A DNA stretch of 54,660 bases from an uncultured Chloroflexota bacterium (GCA_903884455.1 CAISEW010000012.1:1-54660), one strand, 5' to 3'; shown: positions 8,999 through 18,429, counted from the first letter of the stretch. Notes: generated from the letters alone by a model not told the origin. A program made the numbers and translations.

Positions 8999-10246
8999 TT
9001 ATGTTGGAAGCTGTACTTCCCCTTTTATCCAAGGATGTCCTACTCTTTCCAAGAATGCTAGAAGCTCATCCACGTTCTTGACATCTTCTTCTGTGGCTAT
9101 TTTATCGTAGAGTCCTTTCTTTTCCAGGACATCTTTAAACCTTTCCTTTAACTCCTTGGGCATCCACACTATCCTGGCCAAGCCACCATCCGCCTGGATG
9201 AATTTGGGAGACCTTAGTTGCTGCAGTCCAGTTCCTAATCTTCCTTCTATTTGTTTACCTCCAGAAGTTTCACCAGCCATGTGGGAAAATGTTTCTCCTA
9301 CTACAGTTTCGCCCTTGAAATCTCTATGCACTACTCCAAAGGCATCCGCTTCAGGAATGTAATATACAATTGCTTCGAAACAGCCACAAGATGTATGGGG
9401 GTGCTCAAATGCACTATAGAGATAAACTCTATCGTAGGTACCCAGAGACTTGTTAGCTTCAATTGCATTCACCCCTGAATATTCACCTTTTACAGCATCT
9501 ATAAGCTCCCCCTTTGGTATGGCAAATATGGGCCCATCAGGGTCAATCTTGGCAGCAGCTCTGCCGTCAAACCAGTTTATCGCTCCACAATTAGCAATCC
9601 TATTTGGGGCTATGATAGAGATATGAGTGGGGGCAAAACTCTGACATAAGGTACAGCCATAAAAGGTGTCCACATCCTCATCATTCAAGGTCCTTGCCCG
9701 TTCATCCCTGGCGGCATAAACTTCCAAAGCGTGGGGAAGCAGCTCCTTTATCTTTTTTTCATCGGTGATAATAGTGACTTGGATTTTCTCGATGATTGAC
9801 ATCTCTGATGTATAAAGCAAGATATAAATTTCTCCCAATTCTCGTAAAGAAGTGAAACCCTTCTTATAACAGTCCTTACTTATCCTCAGCCATGTATCCT
9901 GCCTTTGATTCATGTGATACCAGCCCTCAATCATGTTAGTGAACATATGAATCCTTCTCTCGATAATTGCTTCGGCATCCTTGTCTAATTCTCCTCCGGC
10001 AACATCTACCAGAATGGCAATAGGATAGCTACCACCGCCTTTCTCTTCATCGTAAGGTTTCAAATCACCTATGTCCGGGCCGATAATTTCTACTTTCTCA
10101 TTCTCTATTTCATCAAGACTTTTAACTGTTGCTAATTCAAACTTATGTGCTGCTTTTGGTCCACCGAATTCCATATAGAGGTTTTCTTTTCTTATTACCT
10201 CGCCTTCATATTGAGGTCCTATATCTACGTGAAATTCACCTGCCAT
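8999..10246 (-). CDS. Short (archaeal-type) acetyl-CoA synthase subunit, AcsB/CdhC
   Basis: At 415 residues this is far shorter than the roughly 730-residue AcsB of classical acetogens; it lacks the N-terminal CODH-docking domain and matches the archaeal CdhC size. A-cluster ligands are visible as YGCTLCQSFAP, ANCGAINW and the later TSCGCFEAIVYYI pair. The enzyme joins CO, the methyl group and CoA at a nickel-iron A-cluster. Start ATG at 10244-10246 with AAGGAGAG upstream. It sits between cdhB and acsC. The size and the neighbouring epsilon subunit support a compact archaeal-style ACS in a bacterial operon. Confidence 0.92.
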   Translation of the reverse strand: MAGEFHVDIGPQYEGEVIRKENLYMEFGGPKAAHKFELATVKSLDEIENEKVEIIGPDIGDLKPYDEEKGGGSYPIAILVDVAGGELDKDAEAIIERRIHMFTNMIEGWYHMNQRQDTWLRISKDCYKKGFTSLRELGEIYILLYTSEMSIIEKIQVTIITDEKKIKELLPHALEVYAARDERARTLNDEDVDTFYGCTLCQSFAPTHISIIAPNRIANCGAINWFDGRAAAKIDPDGPIFAIPKGELIDAVKGEYSGVNAIEANKSLGTYDRVYLYSAFEHPHTSCGCFEAIVYYIPEADAFGVVHRDFKGETVVGETFSHMAGETSGGKQIEGRLGTGLQQLRSPKFIQADGGLARIVWMPKELKERFKDVLEKKGLYDKIATEEDVKNVDELLAFLERVGHPWIKGEVQLPT

Positions 10247-10252
10247 TTTTTC

Positions 10253-10804
10253 TTACTCTCCTTTCTTTAAATTATCTATTAAGCTTTCCAAGAATGCTTT
10301 CCATTGCTCATCTTTCCTGAAATTGGGGAGGGAATAATTAGCATTGGGAAAATAGAATTTGCACAGCGTCATAGTCTTTAGATGAGGGGCAAAATGCTTG
10401 AGCACAGAGAGGCCCTGCTCTCCGAGATCGCTCCTTATACCGAAGAAGAGCACCAAATCATGGTTCCCTTCTTTCCTGACCCCCCGCCAATTCGGATCCT
10501 TGAGAGCATTGATTATCTCCACAACATCATAGAAGCTATCCGGCTTTATCCCCAGCTCCGCCATCTTCGCCCTAACCTGAGCCGTGGCGCATGTAGGAAT
10601 ATTAGCAGCCTTAGCAATCTCCAGAGCATATTCTATGAGTAGCTTTCCATCAAGCGACCACTTCAGCAGAAGAGGGCCAAGTACAAGAAGCGGCCTTCTT
10701 GCTTTTTTTATCAAGTCAGCATATTCTTGGGCATCTTCTATCAGCCTTGCCGACTTTATCCCGGTTAAGACATTTACCCTATGATATGGTATTACCGCAC
10801 TCAT
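10253..10804 (-). CDS. cdhB: CODH/ACS epsilon subunit (CdhB-like)
   Basis: The 183-residue protein matches the CdhB/epsilon family in length and pattern: an N-terminal IKSARLIEDAQEYADLIKKA segment, RPLLVLGPLLL, a Rossmann-like core with NIPTCATA, and DLVLFFGIRSDLGEQGLSVLKHFAP. In methanogens this subunit binds the CODH alpha subunit and is thought to influence electron exchange with flavins. Classical bacterial CODH/ACS complexes lack it, so it is a useful marker of archaeal-type ancestry here. It lies 12 bp after cdhA and 6 bp before the ACS gene. Confidence 0.9.
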   Translation of the reverse strand: MSAVIPYHRVNVLTGIKSARLIEDAQEYADLIKKARRPLLVLGPLLLKWSLDGKLLIEYALEIAKAANIPTCATAQVRAKMAELGIKPDSFYDVVEIINALKDPNWRGVRKEGNHDLVLFFGIRSDLGEQGLSVLKHFAPHLKTMTLCKFYFPNANYSLPNFRKDEQWKAFLESLIDNLKKGE

Positions 10805-10816
10805 TTTATCCTCCTT

Positions 10817-13123
10817 TTAATGTATCACTGCATCCACAGAAACCTTGCTGGGATAAGTCCCGATAAGGGTGGGAAGTCCCACAGGCTCCTTGGGTTTCCA
10901 GCCGATTTCCTGTAGATATGCTCTCACCTCTTTCTTATAGACCAGAGGAATATCAGGATCCCTGCGCACGAAGAGGTGAATGTCCTCAGGAAGACCGCCT
11001 CCCATGTACTTCTTGTGCAGGGAGATGTAATGGTTCAATTTTATCGCTCTTCCCTGAGGGGTATCATTCTTCCTTATGCACAACTTGGGAATCATCACCA
11101 TAGCCTTCTCTTTAGTCTCACATACATAAGCCAGGTGCTCAGGAGAAGGCTCTCCAGTATCCACAATTTCCCTCTTCCGTGCATCCATGACTCTCCAATC
11201 GTCCTCTTCCTTTCTCGAGAGATACAACCTTCTATATTTGGAGGAATGAGGTCCGAGTATCACCGGGATGCCCAATCTGTTGCAGCCTGTAGCGATGGAA
11301 GCCGCCTTCTGTGAGTATGCCCCCCAAGCTACTCCCACAGCACCCACACGATTGAGGACATAATCAGCCATCACCTCGTAGTTTCCTCTCAAGGGAAGAG
11401 CAGCAAAGATATTGGCAATTTTTATTGCCGCTCCGGTGATATGACTATTGGCAACGCAGGAGCCAACGTTTACTACCCCTCCCATATCAAAAGCAGGGGG
11501 ATATTTTTCATATACGGTCTTGCCATCGGCATCCTTCCACATCCCGGCAACCATGGCACTGCATCCCGAAACAACCACGATATACTTTCTCTTGGCAAAT
11601 TCGTCCACCATCTCAGCAATGTCTCGAATGTCAGGAAAGTTTGAGCAGCCGACAATGGCAACTACTCCGGGGATTGTGCCCAGAGTTATAGGTGCCCCAA
11701 CAGTCCGTATCTCCGTATCCATAATCGGACCACGCCCGGCTCTCACCTTCCAACTTTCTTTACTCGCCGCTATCTGCATTATCTTGAAGATGGGAATCTT
11801 GCGAGGACATTCTGCCTCGCACTTTCCACAGCCAACACAGAGATTGAATTGCTCCCTTATCAGATCAAAATTGCCCTTGGCAACCTCAGCTATACCAGCG
11901 CCAATGTTGAAAAGGTTAGGGCATACCTGCTCACACATGCCACAGACATTACACTTCGTGGCCAGTTCCTTAGCCTCCCCCTCCGTCAGCCATTCCTTTC
12001 TCCTCTGAGGAGCAATTACTATCGCCACCTTAGCCGCTACCTCGGCTGCCTTTCGAGGGTCAAGGATGGCAAAATGCTTCTTGTCCTCTACCATCTGTCT
12101 GACTATGTCTTCAGTATCCATCTCAGAGGCATCTTCAAGTCCATACATAGCCTTGTCCAGAGTAGCTATGAGCGATGACCCAGCTTTGGATGCCTCTATT
12201 GGCATATCGGTCCTGATACACTGCTCATCGGTCATTATCACATCGGCAATGCCACTTCTGATAAAGAAAAGCTGCCGGGAAAAAGGACCAACAACTTTGG
12301 CCCTATCAGAGTACCTACTTGTTTCCAGAGCAGTGCAACAGACGCCACAGACTTCAACCTGGTCATAAAGATTATTCTCTCGGAGATAATCAATAACTAC
12401 GGTTGAAGTAGCTGGATTATGCCCCACAAACAGGATTACCGGTTTGCTTTTGTCCACTGCCGCCCACCCCAAATCTATCAGGGGTGTATCAGCAACTGAA
12501 GTGGGGTAATTAAATCCCACTATCTGAGCAATATCCGCCACTTCCATGCCTACATGGTCCAGCATTCCAGCATGAAGAGCTTTCGATTCGTAATCCAGGT
12601 AGCTACCCTCTTGTCCCATTGCAGTGGAATCCAGAAGATGGGTGATCTCCTTGAAGACATATTCTATGGCTATTACCAGGTCACCCAAAGTCTCAGGCTT
12701 CAAGCCCACGACTGTCCTTATGTGCGGTGCTTCGATATTGATTGACCCACCTAAATCTATCTTCTTATCCGGACCATACCTTTCAATCAAGAACTCCAGA
12801 ATGTGCCCACCATGAGCAGCATGAGCGGAGCATCCCATCAAGCAAGATAAGAGCACCCATCTTGCTTGTTGAGTAGCTATATCAATACCGCAGGCTCCTC
12901 TCCTTGTCTCGGTGAGGTCACATTTGCCATAGGTACAGAAACAACATAAATCACAGAATGGCGCATAAAAAGGCGCATATGTTTTCAATAACCTCATGTC
13001 CCAATTTCTGAGGTCGGGAATTTCCGGCATCGGCGTGGGACCGACTGGCTCCCAAGGAATCTCCGCTTTTATCTTCTTATGAATTTCTTCTAATTTCCGT
13101 GTCATTTCTTTTACTTCTGCCAT
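10817..13123 (-). CDS. cdhA: Archaeal-type CODH catalytic subunit (CdhA-like) with ferredoxin domain
   Basis: This 768-residue protein has the N-terminal cysteine-rich block CDLCCFCTYGKCDL...ACGID that forms B/D clusters. A SAHAAHGGH histidine region and VCGVCCTALE follow. An internal pair of ferredoxin motifs (CNVCGMCEQVCPN, CVGCGKCEAECP) is typical of archaeal CdhA and absent from bacterial CooS/AcsA. C-cluster segments (GCSAMVAGMW, NVGSCVANSH) are present. It interconverts CO2 and CO for acetyl-CoA synthesis. Start ATG at 13121-13123 with GAGGT upstream; acsD ends 4 bp before it. Together with cdhB and the short ACS it forms an archaeal-style CODH/ACS core. Confidence 0.93.
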   Translation of the reverse strand: MAEVKEMTRKLEEIHKKIKAEIPWEPVGPTPMPEIPDLRNWDMRLLKTYAPFYAPFCDLCCFCTYGKCDLTETRRGACGIDIATQQARWVLLSCLMGCSAHAAHGGHILEFLIERYGPDKKIDLGGSINIEAPHIRTVVGLKPETLGDLVIAIEYVFKEITHLLDSTAMGQEGSYLDYESKALHAGMLDHVGMEVADIAQIVGFNYPTSVADTPLIDLGWAAVDKSKPVILFVGHNPATSTVVIDYLRENNLYDQVEVCGVCCTALETSRYSDRAKVVGPFSRQLFFIRSGIADVIMTDEQCIRTDMPIEASKAGSSLIATLDKAMYGLEDASEMDTEDIVRQMVEDKKHFAILDPRKAAEVAAKVAIVIAPQRRKEWLTEGEAKELATKCNVCGMCEQVCPNLFNIGAGIAEVAKGNFDLIREQFNLCVGCGKCEAECPRKIPIFKIMQIAASKESWKVRAGRGPIMDTEIRTVGAPITLGTIPGVVAIVGCSNFPDIRDIAEMVDEFAKRKYIVVVSGCSAMVAGMWKDADGKTVYEKYPPAFDMGGVVNVGSCVANSHITGAAIKIANIFAALPLRGNYEVMADYVLNRVGAVGVAWGAYSQKAASIATGCNRLGIPVILGPHSSKYRRLYLSRKEEDDWRVMDARKREIVDTGEPSPEHLAYVCETKEKAMVMIPKLCIRKNDTPQGRAIKLNHYISLHKKYMGGGLPEDIHLFVRRDPDIPLVYKKEVRAYLQEIGWKPKEPVGLPTLIGTYPSKVSVDAVIH

Positions 13124-13126
13124 TTT

Positions 13127-14032
13127 TTACCTCGCTTCTATCGTTTCCTTTATTAATTTCAAGGTCTCGGGATGTCTCAATACAATAATATTTGCCCCAG
13201 CCAGTAAAAGTGATAGCGCTGTCATTCCTTCCCAAAGCAATCCTTGTTTCTTGTTTTCCTTAGCCTGTTTTGTCTTCCAGCACTCCCCACCAAGATTGGC
13301 AATAATCGGCATCATGGTCATACTGTCTTTGGTGATAACTCCAATCTGTTTTACCCGCTCAACCAAAGAGAAACTATATTCCATGCCATAGCCCAGCGCA
13401 GAAGACAAGGGGTCAATCACAATCCTATCTGAAGGAAAGAACTTACTGAGCTTGACATTCAACTCCTTAAGCAAATTGATATCCAGAGGGCTCTGGGCAA
13501 TGGCTGTATGCCCATGATCCAGAATTGCTTTGCCCACTGCTTCGTAATTTTCCTTAAGCACCGGGCCGATAAGGAGATTCATACCATCGCACACTTCAGC
13601 AACCTTGGAAAGAACTTCAACATCCTTCTTTTCGTCTCCCGAGCCATAGATAATCAAAGGCACATTTATAGCCTCGGCTACTTCTTTGGCCAGTGCCGCT
13701 GCTTTGTCAGCAGGAGCATTCTTGACTGCCGGGTCGGTACTCACAAGGAAAAGTGAAACGGCATCCACAGCAAAATCCTGGCATTTCTTAGCCCAGCTAA
13801 CCGAGTTGGAAATTACATCCCGCAAGGGCTCAACTGCATGCTCTGGCCAATCCTCAGGCTTCATATCAAGAACTTCCAGAGCAAACTTCGCCGGATTGGG
13901 ATTTGAGCCCTGGTCAAAAAAATGAAGGGGAAGAATATTCTCTCCCCCAATCTTCAAGCTCTTCTTTCCCTTCCCAATAGTTACCTCTCTCACTACCCCA
14001 CTATACGCTTCAACTGGTGCTTTATATTCCAT
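13127..14032 (-). CDS. acsD: Corrinoid/iron-sulfur protein small subunit (AcsD)
   Basis: The 301-residue TIM-barrel protein shows the CFeSP small-subunit pattern: an N-terminal beta segment ending GGENILPLHFFD, then ALEVLDMKPEDWPE, DAVSLFLVSTDP, and SPLDINLLKELN. The C-terminus is LLAGANIIVLRHPETLKLI. It forms the heterodimer with AcsC and helps bind the cobamide. Start ATG at 14030-14032 has GGAGG 8 bases upstream. It is the second gene of the operon, after acsE and before cdhA. Confidence 0.92.
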   Translation of the reverse strand: MEYKAPVEAYSGVVREVTIGKGKKSLKIGGENILPLHFFDQGSNPNPAKFALEVLDMKPEDWPEHAVEPLRDVISNSVSWAKKCQDFAVDAVSLFLVSTDPAVKNAPADKAAALAKEVAEAINVPLIIYGSGDEKKDVEVLSKVAEVCDGMNLLIGPVLKENYEAVGKAILDHGHTAIAQSPLDINLLKELNVKLSKFFPSDRIVIDPLSSALGYGMEYSFSLVERVKQIGVITKDSMTMMPIIANLGGECWKTKQAKENKKQGLLWEGMTALSLLLAGANIIVLRHPETLKLIKETIEAR

Positions 14033-14044
14033 TCCTTATCCTCC

Positions 14045-14932
14045 TTAACTTTCCAGCCAGGCATTGGAGTACAAGGTTTCTCCCTTAAGAACCCTGGCTG
14101 TCTTAACATACTCAACTTGCTTTTGAGATAGGGCGGAGAGGTCTATGTCCTCCCCATCCATAGCCTTATAAATGAGCTCGACAATTTTCGGCATCTCTCC
14201 CTTGATCAAGCTCATAAGCTCTTTATCCAAAGGGTCAGCGATGGCAGAATAAAGTCCATTCCTCCCTAGCATCACCAGATACACACGGTTAAGAAGCGGC
14301 CTGAGTTGGTCCGGCACCCCGTTAGATACATTGGAAAGCCCTACTGTGGATTTAACCCCGGGCAGAACATCCTCAAGTATCTTGATAAATTCCAAATTTG
14401 CTACGGCGAACCTCTGTCCCTCGCCAGCGGTACTCACGGGAAGAAGTATAGGGTCAACCCAGATGTCTTCGTTGGGAATCCCCAATTCATTGGCATATGT
14501 CACCGTGTCCATAATACTCTCTATCTTGGAATCAACATCGGGAGGCATTCCCTTATCCGTCATTACCGAAATCACCACATCGCAGTTATATTTTTTGGCC
14601 AAGGGAAGCATTTGCTCTTTGGAGCCAGTCTTCCCCGAAGCAGAGTTAAGCAAAGGTCTCTTCTGGCAAGCTTTTAGACCTGCCTCCATCGCTACAGGAT
14701 TCATAGTATCTATAGATAAAGGCAAATCGGTAACTTCCTGAACTGTGCTGACTAACCATTGCATGGTCTCTTCGGTGTCCTTTTTCATGGGGCCAACATT
14801 CAAGTCAATGTAATCGGCTCCCGCTTCAGTTTGAGCTTTAGCTAAATCCTGAATTACTTTGGCATCTCTCTCCCTTATCGCTGTGGAAACTGCTTTAGCT
14901 ATGACATGTATGTTCTCGCCAATAATGACCAT
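14045..14932 (-). CDS. acsE: Methyl-H4folate:corrinoid protein methyltransferase (AcsE)
   Basis: The 295-residue pterin-binding TIM-barrel protein begins MVIIGENIHVIAKAV. It has AQTEAGADYIDLNVGPMKKD, PLSIDTMNPVAMEAGL, LNSASGK and GLSNVSNGVP, all family motifs around the methyl-H4folate pocket. It moves the methyl group from methyl-H4folate to the CFeSP. The start is the ATG at 14930-14932 with GGAGGT 7 bases upstream; the frame extends further upstream but that part lacks family similarity and would run into the promoter. It is the first gene of the operon. Confidence 0.94.
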   Translation of the reverse strand: MVIIGENIHVIAKAVSTAIRERDAKVIQDLAKAQTEAGADYIDLNVGPMKKDTEETMQWLVSTVQEVTDLPLSIDTMNPVAMEAGLKACQKRPLLNSASGKTGSKEQMLPLAKKYNCDVVISVMTDKGMPPDVDSKIESIMDTVTYANELGIPNEDIWVDPILLPVSTAGEGQRFAVANLEFIKILEDVLPGVKSTVGLSNVSNGVPDQLRPLLNRVYLVMLGRNGLYSAIADPLDKELMSLIKGEMPKIVELIYKAMDGEDIDLSALSQKQVEYVKTARVLKGETLYSNAWLES

Positions 14933-15026
14933 ATCGAGTACCTCCGATTTATTGGTTTGGGGTCTGGAATAAACTATCGCAATATAGCAAGGAAAAGTCT
15001 GTTTGTCAAACCCCTTGTTAACCTTT

Positions 15027-15035
15027 ATTATAACA
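15027..15035 (-). promoter_or_regulatory. Extended -10 promoter of the Wood-Ljungdahl operon
   Basis: On the minus strand the sequence reads TTGTTATAAT, an extended -10 (TGn plus TATAAT), about 95 bases upstream of the acsE start. No good -35 hexamer lies at the usual distance, which is common with extended -10 elements. It is the only strong candidate promoter seen upstream of the 14-gene run. Confidence 0.5.
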
Positions 15036-15070
15036 ATTTTGGCAGCTGTATCCACCACAGCGCGTCAAAA

Positions 15071-15091
15071 GTTCTTTCTCCCAAAGAAAGA
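15071..15091. promoter_or_regulatory. Dyad between divergent promoters
   Basis: TTCTTTC at 15071-15077 and its complement GAAAGAA at 15085-15091 form a 7-bp inverted repeat with a 7-bp spacer. It lies between the leftward acsE -10 and the rightward J-protein -10. The position suits an operator controlling both directions, but no regulator is identified. Confidence 0.3.
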
Positions 15092-15124
15092 AACATCGGG
15101 TGATTAACGCTAATGTCGTCGCTT

Positions 15125-15133
15125 TGCTATAAT
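15125..15133 (+). promoter_or_regulatory. Extended -10 promoter of the J-domain gene
   Basis: TGCTATAAT is a full extended -10 element (TGn plus TATAAT) about 78 bases upstream of the J-domain start. The -35 region is weak. Confidence 0.5.
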
Positions 15134-15210
15134 TTTTGTGAATATTGGAGAGCAGGCAGCAAAATTCTGGCAATTGCCTCGGAGTAAGTTTTTCCTTATA
15201 GCAAGCTTAA

Positions 15211-15873
15211 ATGGCTAAAGATTATTATAGGATTTTAGACGTACCAAGGAATGCCTCGGATGCAGAGATTAAGAAGTCCTACCGGAAACTGGCCATGCAA
15301 TATCACCCCGATCGCAATCCCGGGAAAGAGAAATGGGCTAACGAGAAATTCAAGGAGATAAACGAGGCTTACGGAATCCTTGGTGACCCTCAAAAAAGAA
15401 AGCAATACGACCAATTTGGCACTGTCGGCAATATAGGCGACATCTTCGGCAGTCCTTTCACTACAACCACTTTCGAGGAAATGATGAAGGACTTCGGCGG
15501 GGCTGGCCTGAGATTTGATTTCCTTGACGACATATTTGGCGATTTCTTGAAGGGTAGAGGTTCTTCTTTCTCTTTTAGAAGCTTCGGTGGCAGGCCTGGG
15601 AGAGTGAGATTTGAAGTCTGGCCGGGGCAAGAAATCAATCTGGATGAAATATTCAGCCAGGCTCGCAGACCCCAGGAAGCTCATTATGAGCTTGCAATTA
15701 GCCAAGAAGAGGCTTTGCAGGGGGTGAAGAAGATATTGAAGAGAAGGGGGAAAAGACTGGAGGTAAGGATTCCTGCCGGGGTAAGAACAGGCAACGTGGT
15801 GAGATATAGGAATGCCCTCCAGACAAGCGATGGCTTGCCCGGCGACATCTTGATTAAAGTTATAGTTAAATAA
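15211..15873 (+). CDS. J-domain co-chaperone, short DnaJ/CbpA-like
   Basis: The 220-residue protein has a complete N-terminal J domain (residues 1-70) with the HPD motif in YHPDRNPG and the KRKQYDQFG end. A phenylalanine/glycine-rich linker follows, then one short beta-rich substrate-binding domain ([35 protein letters not shown]). It lacks the DnaJ zinc-finger repeats and the second C-terminal domain, so it is shorter than CbpA. It should stimulate DnaK ATPase on client proteins. It is transcribed alone, divergently from the Wood-Ljungdahl operon; no dnaK or grpE is nearby. Confidence 0.88.
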   Translation: MAKDYYRILDVPRNASDAEIKKSYRKLAMQYHPDRNPGKEKWANEKFKEINEAYGILGDPQKRKQYDQFGTVGNIGDIFGSPFTTTTFEEMMKDFGGAGLRFDFLDDIFGDFLKGRGSSFSFRSFGGRPGRVRFEVWPGQEINLDEIFSQARRPQEAHYELAISQEEALQGVKKILKRRGKRLEVRIPAGVRTGNVVRYRNALQTSDGLPGDILIKVIVK

Positions 15874-16024
15874 GCCCGGGACTCGCACCCAGTGCATTTC
15901 TGTTAAGACATGGCCTTCGTCCATTAAAACCTTGATATATTTATCGCTAAGAATAGATTTGACTTTAGCCTCTCCGAGCAATGTTGTTTAGTGAGGATGA
16001 TGCGATGTACAATACAATTTTTGC

Positions 16025-17737
16025 ATGATTCCTCACTTTCGTATGACGCATAACCAGCCCCGTAGCGAGGTAAATTATAAATGGATTGCTCTTTCTAACA
16101 CCACCCTGGCAATGCTGCTGGGTTTCGTCAACATGTCGAGCGTGCTCCTAGCCTTGCCGGTCATCTTCAGGGGTATTGGTATTGACCCTCTAGCCCCAGG
16201 TAGTTCCAACTACCTGCTTTGGCTACTGATGGGGTATACGCTGGTATCAGCAGTCTTTGTTGTTGCCGCTGGCCGCCTGGGAGACATGTTCGGGCGAACT
16301 CGGATGTACAATCTCGGGTTTGCTATTTTCACTGTGGGGTCTTTTTTGTGTGCCATTCCCTGGAGTACCGGACCGGCTGCAGCGCTTGAGTTGATCCTGT
16401 TCCGGGTCGTGCAAGGAATTGGTGGTGCCTTCTTATTTTCTAACTCGGCAGCCATTCTCACCGATGCCTTCCCCGAAAACGAGCGAGGCATGGCTCTGGG
16501 TTTAAACCAAGTAGCTGGCATCGCCGGTTCTTTTTTGGGCATTCTGGTGGGTGGGCTTCTGTCTCAGATAGGGTGGCGATGGGTATTTCTCTTTAATGTG
16601 CCCATAGGCATAATAGGAACTATCTGGGCACACCGAACACTTCGCGAGGTAGGTACCCGAAAAAGCGAGCCTGTCGATTGGTTGGGGAACATCACCTTTG
16701 CTGCTGGCCTGACCATGGTTCTGGTGGGCATCATCTACGGCATCAATCCCACCCCTACTTCCCCTATGAGCTGGACAACGCCCTTCGTACTAGGCATGAT
16801 AGCCGGGGGTGTCGCTCTTTTGATAACATTTGTCTTTATCGAAAAACACGTACAAGCCCCCATGTTCCGGCTCAATTTGTTCCGCATTCGCGCCTTTGCT
16901 GCAGGAAACGTGGCTGGGTTTCTAGCGTCTTTAGCCCGAGGTGGACTAATGCTTATGCTCACCATCTGGCTACAGGGCATCTGGCTGCCTCTTCACGGCT
17001 ATGACTTTGAAGTAACACCTCTATGGGCAGGTATATATATGATACCTTCTAGCCTCGGAATTCTTATAGCCGGGCCACTTTCAGGTCGGTTATCTGACCG
17101 CTTCGGGGCACGGTATTTTGCCACCGTCGCCATGATACTGACAGCAGTTAGCTTCGCACTCATGTTAGCCCTGCCGGTGAACTTTGCTTATCACATGTTC
17201 GCACTGGTAATCCTGCTGGATGGTATATCCATGGGGATGTTCATAGCACCCAACATGGCGGCTATCATGAATAGCCTCCCCCCTCGACACCGTGGGGTAG
17301 GTTCTGGTATGCGGCTAACACTTATGAACGTGGGGAATCCACTATCCATGGTGATTATCTTCTCTCTGATGGTTCTCGGGTTAAATGCATCGATGCCAGC
17401 AGCCCTATATAGCGGTCTCGTACAGAACGGTATACCTGCCCAAGTTGCGCAACAGATAGCCAGCGCACCGCCTGTAAGCTATCTATTTGCCGCGTTCCTG
17501 GGTTATAACCCGCTACTTACCTTGATTCCCCCAAATGTACTTAACGCTCTGCCGGCGGAGCAGGCGGCGACCATCACCTCTAGAGCCTTCTTCCCACAGC
17601 TCATCGATGCTTCTTTCCACCATGGTCTCGTCGAGGTGCTGATCTTCTCTATTGTCATATGTCTCATCGCAGCTGGCGCATCTTGGGTTCGTGGTGGTAA
17701 GTACATATATCACGAGGAGGATGAACAGCAAGGCTAA
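16025..17737 (+). CDS. MFS drug/solute exporter, DHA2 (EmrB/QacA) type
   Basis: The 570-residue protein has about 14 hydrophobic segments. MFS motifs are the loop GRLGDMFGRTRMYNLGF, the RVVQGIGGAFLFSN segment and the motif-C-like GLNQVAGIAGSFLGILVGGLL, typical of 14-TM proton-driven exporters. A second cytoplasmic signature, GRLSDRFGARYF, lies in the C-terminal half. It sits in the inner membrane and probably exports a hydrophobic or cationic compound; the substrate cannot be read. The first ATG (16025) lacks a clear ribosome binding site, and an ATG at 16043 is an alternative. The next gene starts 45 bp downstream. Confidence 0.87.
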   Translation: MIPHFRMTHNQPRSEVNYKWIALSNTTLAMLLGFVNMSSVLLALPVIFRGIGIDPLAPGSSNYLLWLLMGYTLVSAVFVVAAGRLGDMFGRTRMYNLGFAIFTVGSFLCAIPWSTGPAAALELILFRVVQGIGGAFLFSNSAAILTDAFPENERGMALGLNQVAGIAGSFLGILVGGLLSQIGWRWVFLFNVPIGIIGTIWAHRTLREVGTRKSEPVDWLGNITFAAGLTMVLVGIIYGINPTPTSPMSWTTPFVLGMIAGGVALLITFVFIEKHVQAPMFRLNLFRIRAFAAGNVAGFLASLARGGLMLMLTIWLQGIWLPLHGYDFEVTPLWAGIYMIPSSLGILIAGPLSGRLSDRFGARYFATVAMILTAVSFALMLALPVNFAYHMFALVILLDGISMGMFIAPNMAAIMNSLPPRHRGVGSGMRLTLMNVGNPLSMVIIFSLMVLGLNASMPAALYSGLVQNGIPAQVAQQIASAPPVSYLFAAFLGYNPLLTLIPPNVLNALPAEQAATITSRAFFPQLIDASFHHGLVEVLIFSIVICLIAAGASWVRGGKYIYHEEDEQQG

Positions 17738-17781
17738 GCTAGAATTCTGAGAATGATGTAACACACGAGGAGGTGGTGAAG

Positions 17782-18429
17782 ATGAAAGAGACTTCGCCTT
17801 TCGTAATTACAATTAGTCGCCAAGTGGGAAGTGGAGGGGCATACTTGGGCAAGCGGCTGGCATCCCGCCTGAATATTTTGTACTTGGACCGTGAAATTGT
17901 GAGCCAGGCTGCCAAGGAACTCAAAATGCCCGTAGAGTCCTTAGAGGCTCGGGATGAGAAATTGACTCCACTCTGGCGGTCGCTATTAGAATCGTACGCC
18001 TACATCACTCCTACGCCATATGTACCACCTCCGTTACATATGCCGACTGATCGAGAACTCTACAGGACTGAGTCAAACATTATCACACGAGTTGCTCAAC
18101 AGCGCTCGGCGGTCATTGTCGGGCGTGGTGGCTATTATGTGCTGCGGCAACATCCACGATGCCTAAGTATTCTTTTACATGCTGATATTAATTTTCGCCA
18201 AAAACGGGTGCAGGAACTATACCATGTGTCGGCAGAAGAAGCGCTTAAGCTAATAGAGTCCATCGATAAAGAGCGGGAGCATTATCTCCGTGCACTTACT
18301 GGACAGAACTGCATGGATGCGCGACATTACCATCTCTCTCTTGATACCAGCTTGGTGGGGCTCGAGGCAGCTGAGGAGATAATTCTGGCTGCTTTTCGTG
18401 CCAGATTCGGCGACATTGGGCCGGCATGA
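17782..18429 (+). CDS. Cytidylate kinase-like family protein
   Basis: The 215-residue protein resembles the cytidylate-kinase-like family: ITISRQVGSGGAYLGKRLA replaces a classical P-loop, followed by LYLDREIVSQAAKEL and a central VIVGRGGYYVLRQHP. The fold binds nucleotides, but the physiological substrate of this branch is not established. I chose the ATG at 17782, 8 bases after GGAGG; a GTG at 17773 is in frame. It follows the MFS gene closely and may be co-transcribed with it. Confidence 0.75.
   Translation: MKETSPFVITISRQVGSGGAYLGKRLASRLNILYLDREIVSQAAKELKMPVESLEARDEKLTPLWRSLLESYAYITPTPYVPPPLHMPTDRELYRTESNIITRVAQQRSAVIVGRGGYYVLRQHPRCLSILLHADINFRQKRVQELYHVSAEEALKLIESIDKEREHYLRALTGQNCMDARHYHLSLDTSLVGLEAAEEIILAAFRARFGDIGPA

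Noticed and set aside
11448-12008. Plus-strand open frame of 186 codons
   Set aside because: It is antisense to the ferredoxin and C-cluster region of CdhA, which is clearly the coding strand.
15235-15981. Long minus-strand open frame (248 codons)
   Set aside because: It lies opposite the J-domain gene, whose product has an intact HPD motif; the minus frame shows no family pattern and has no ribosome binding site.
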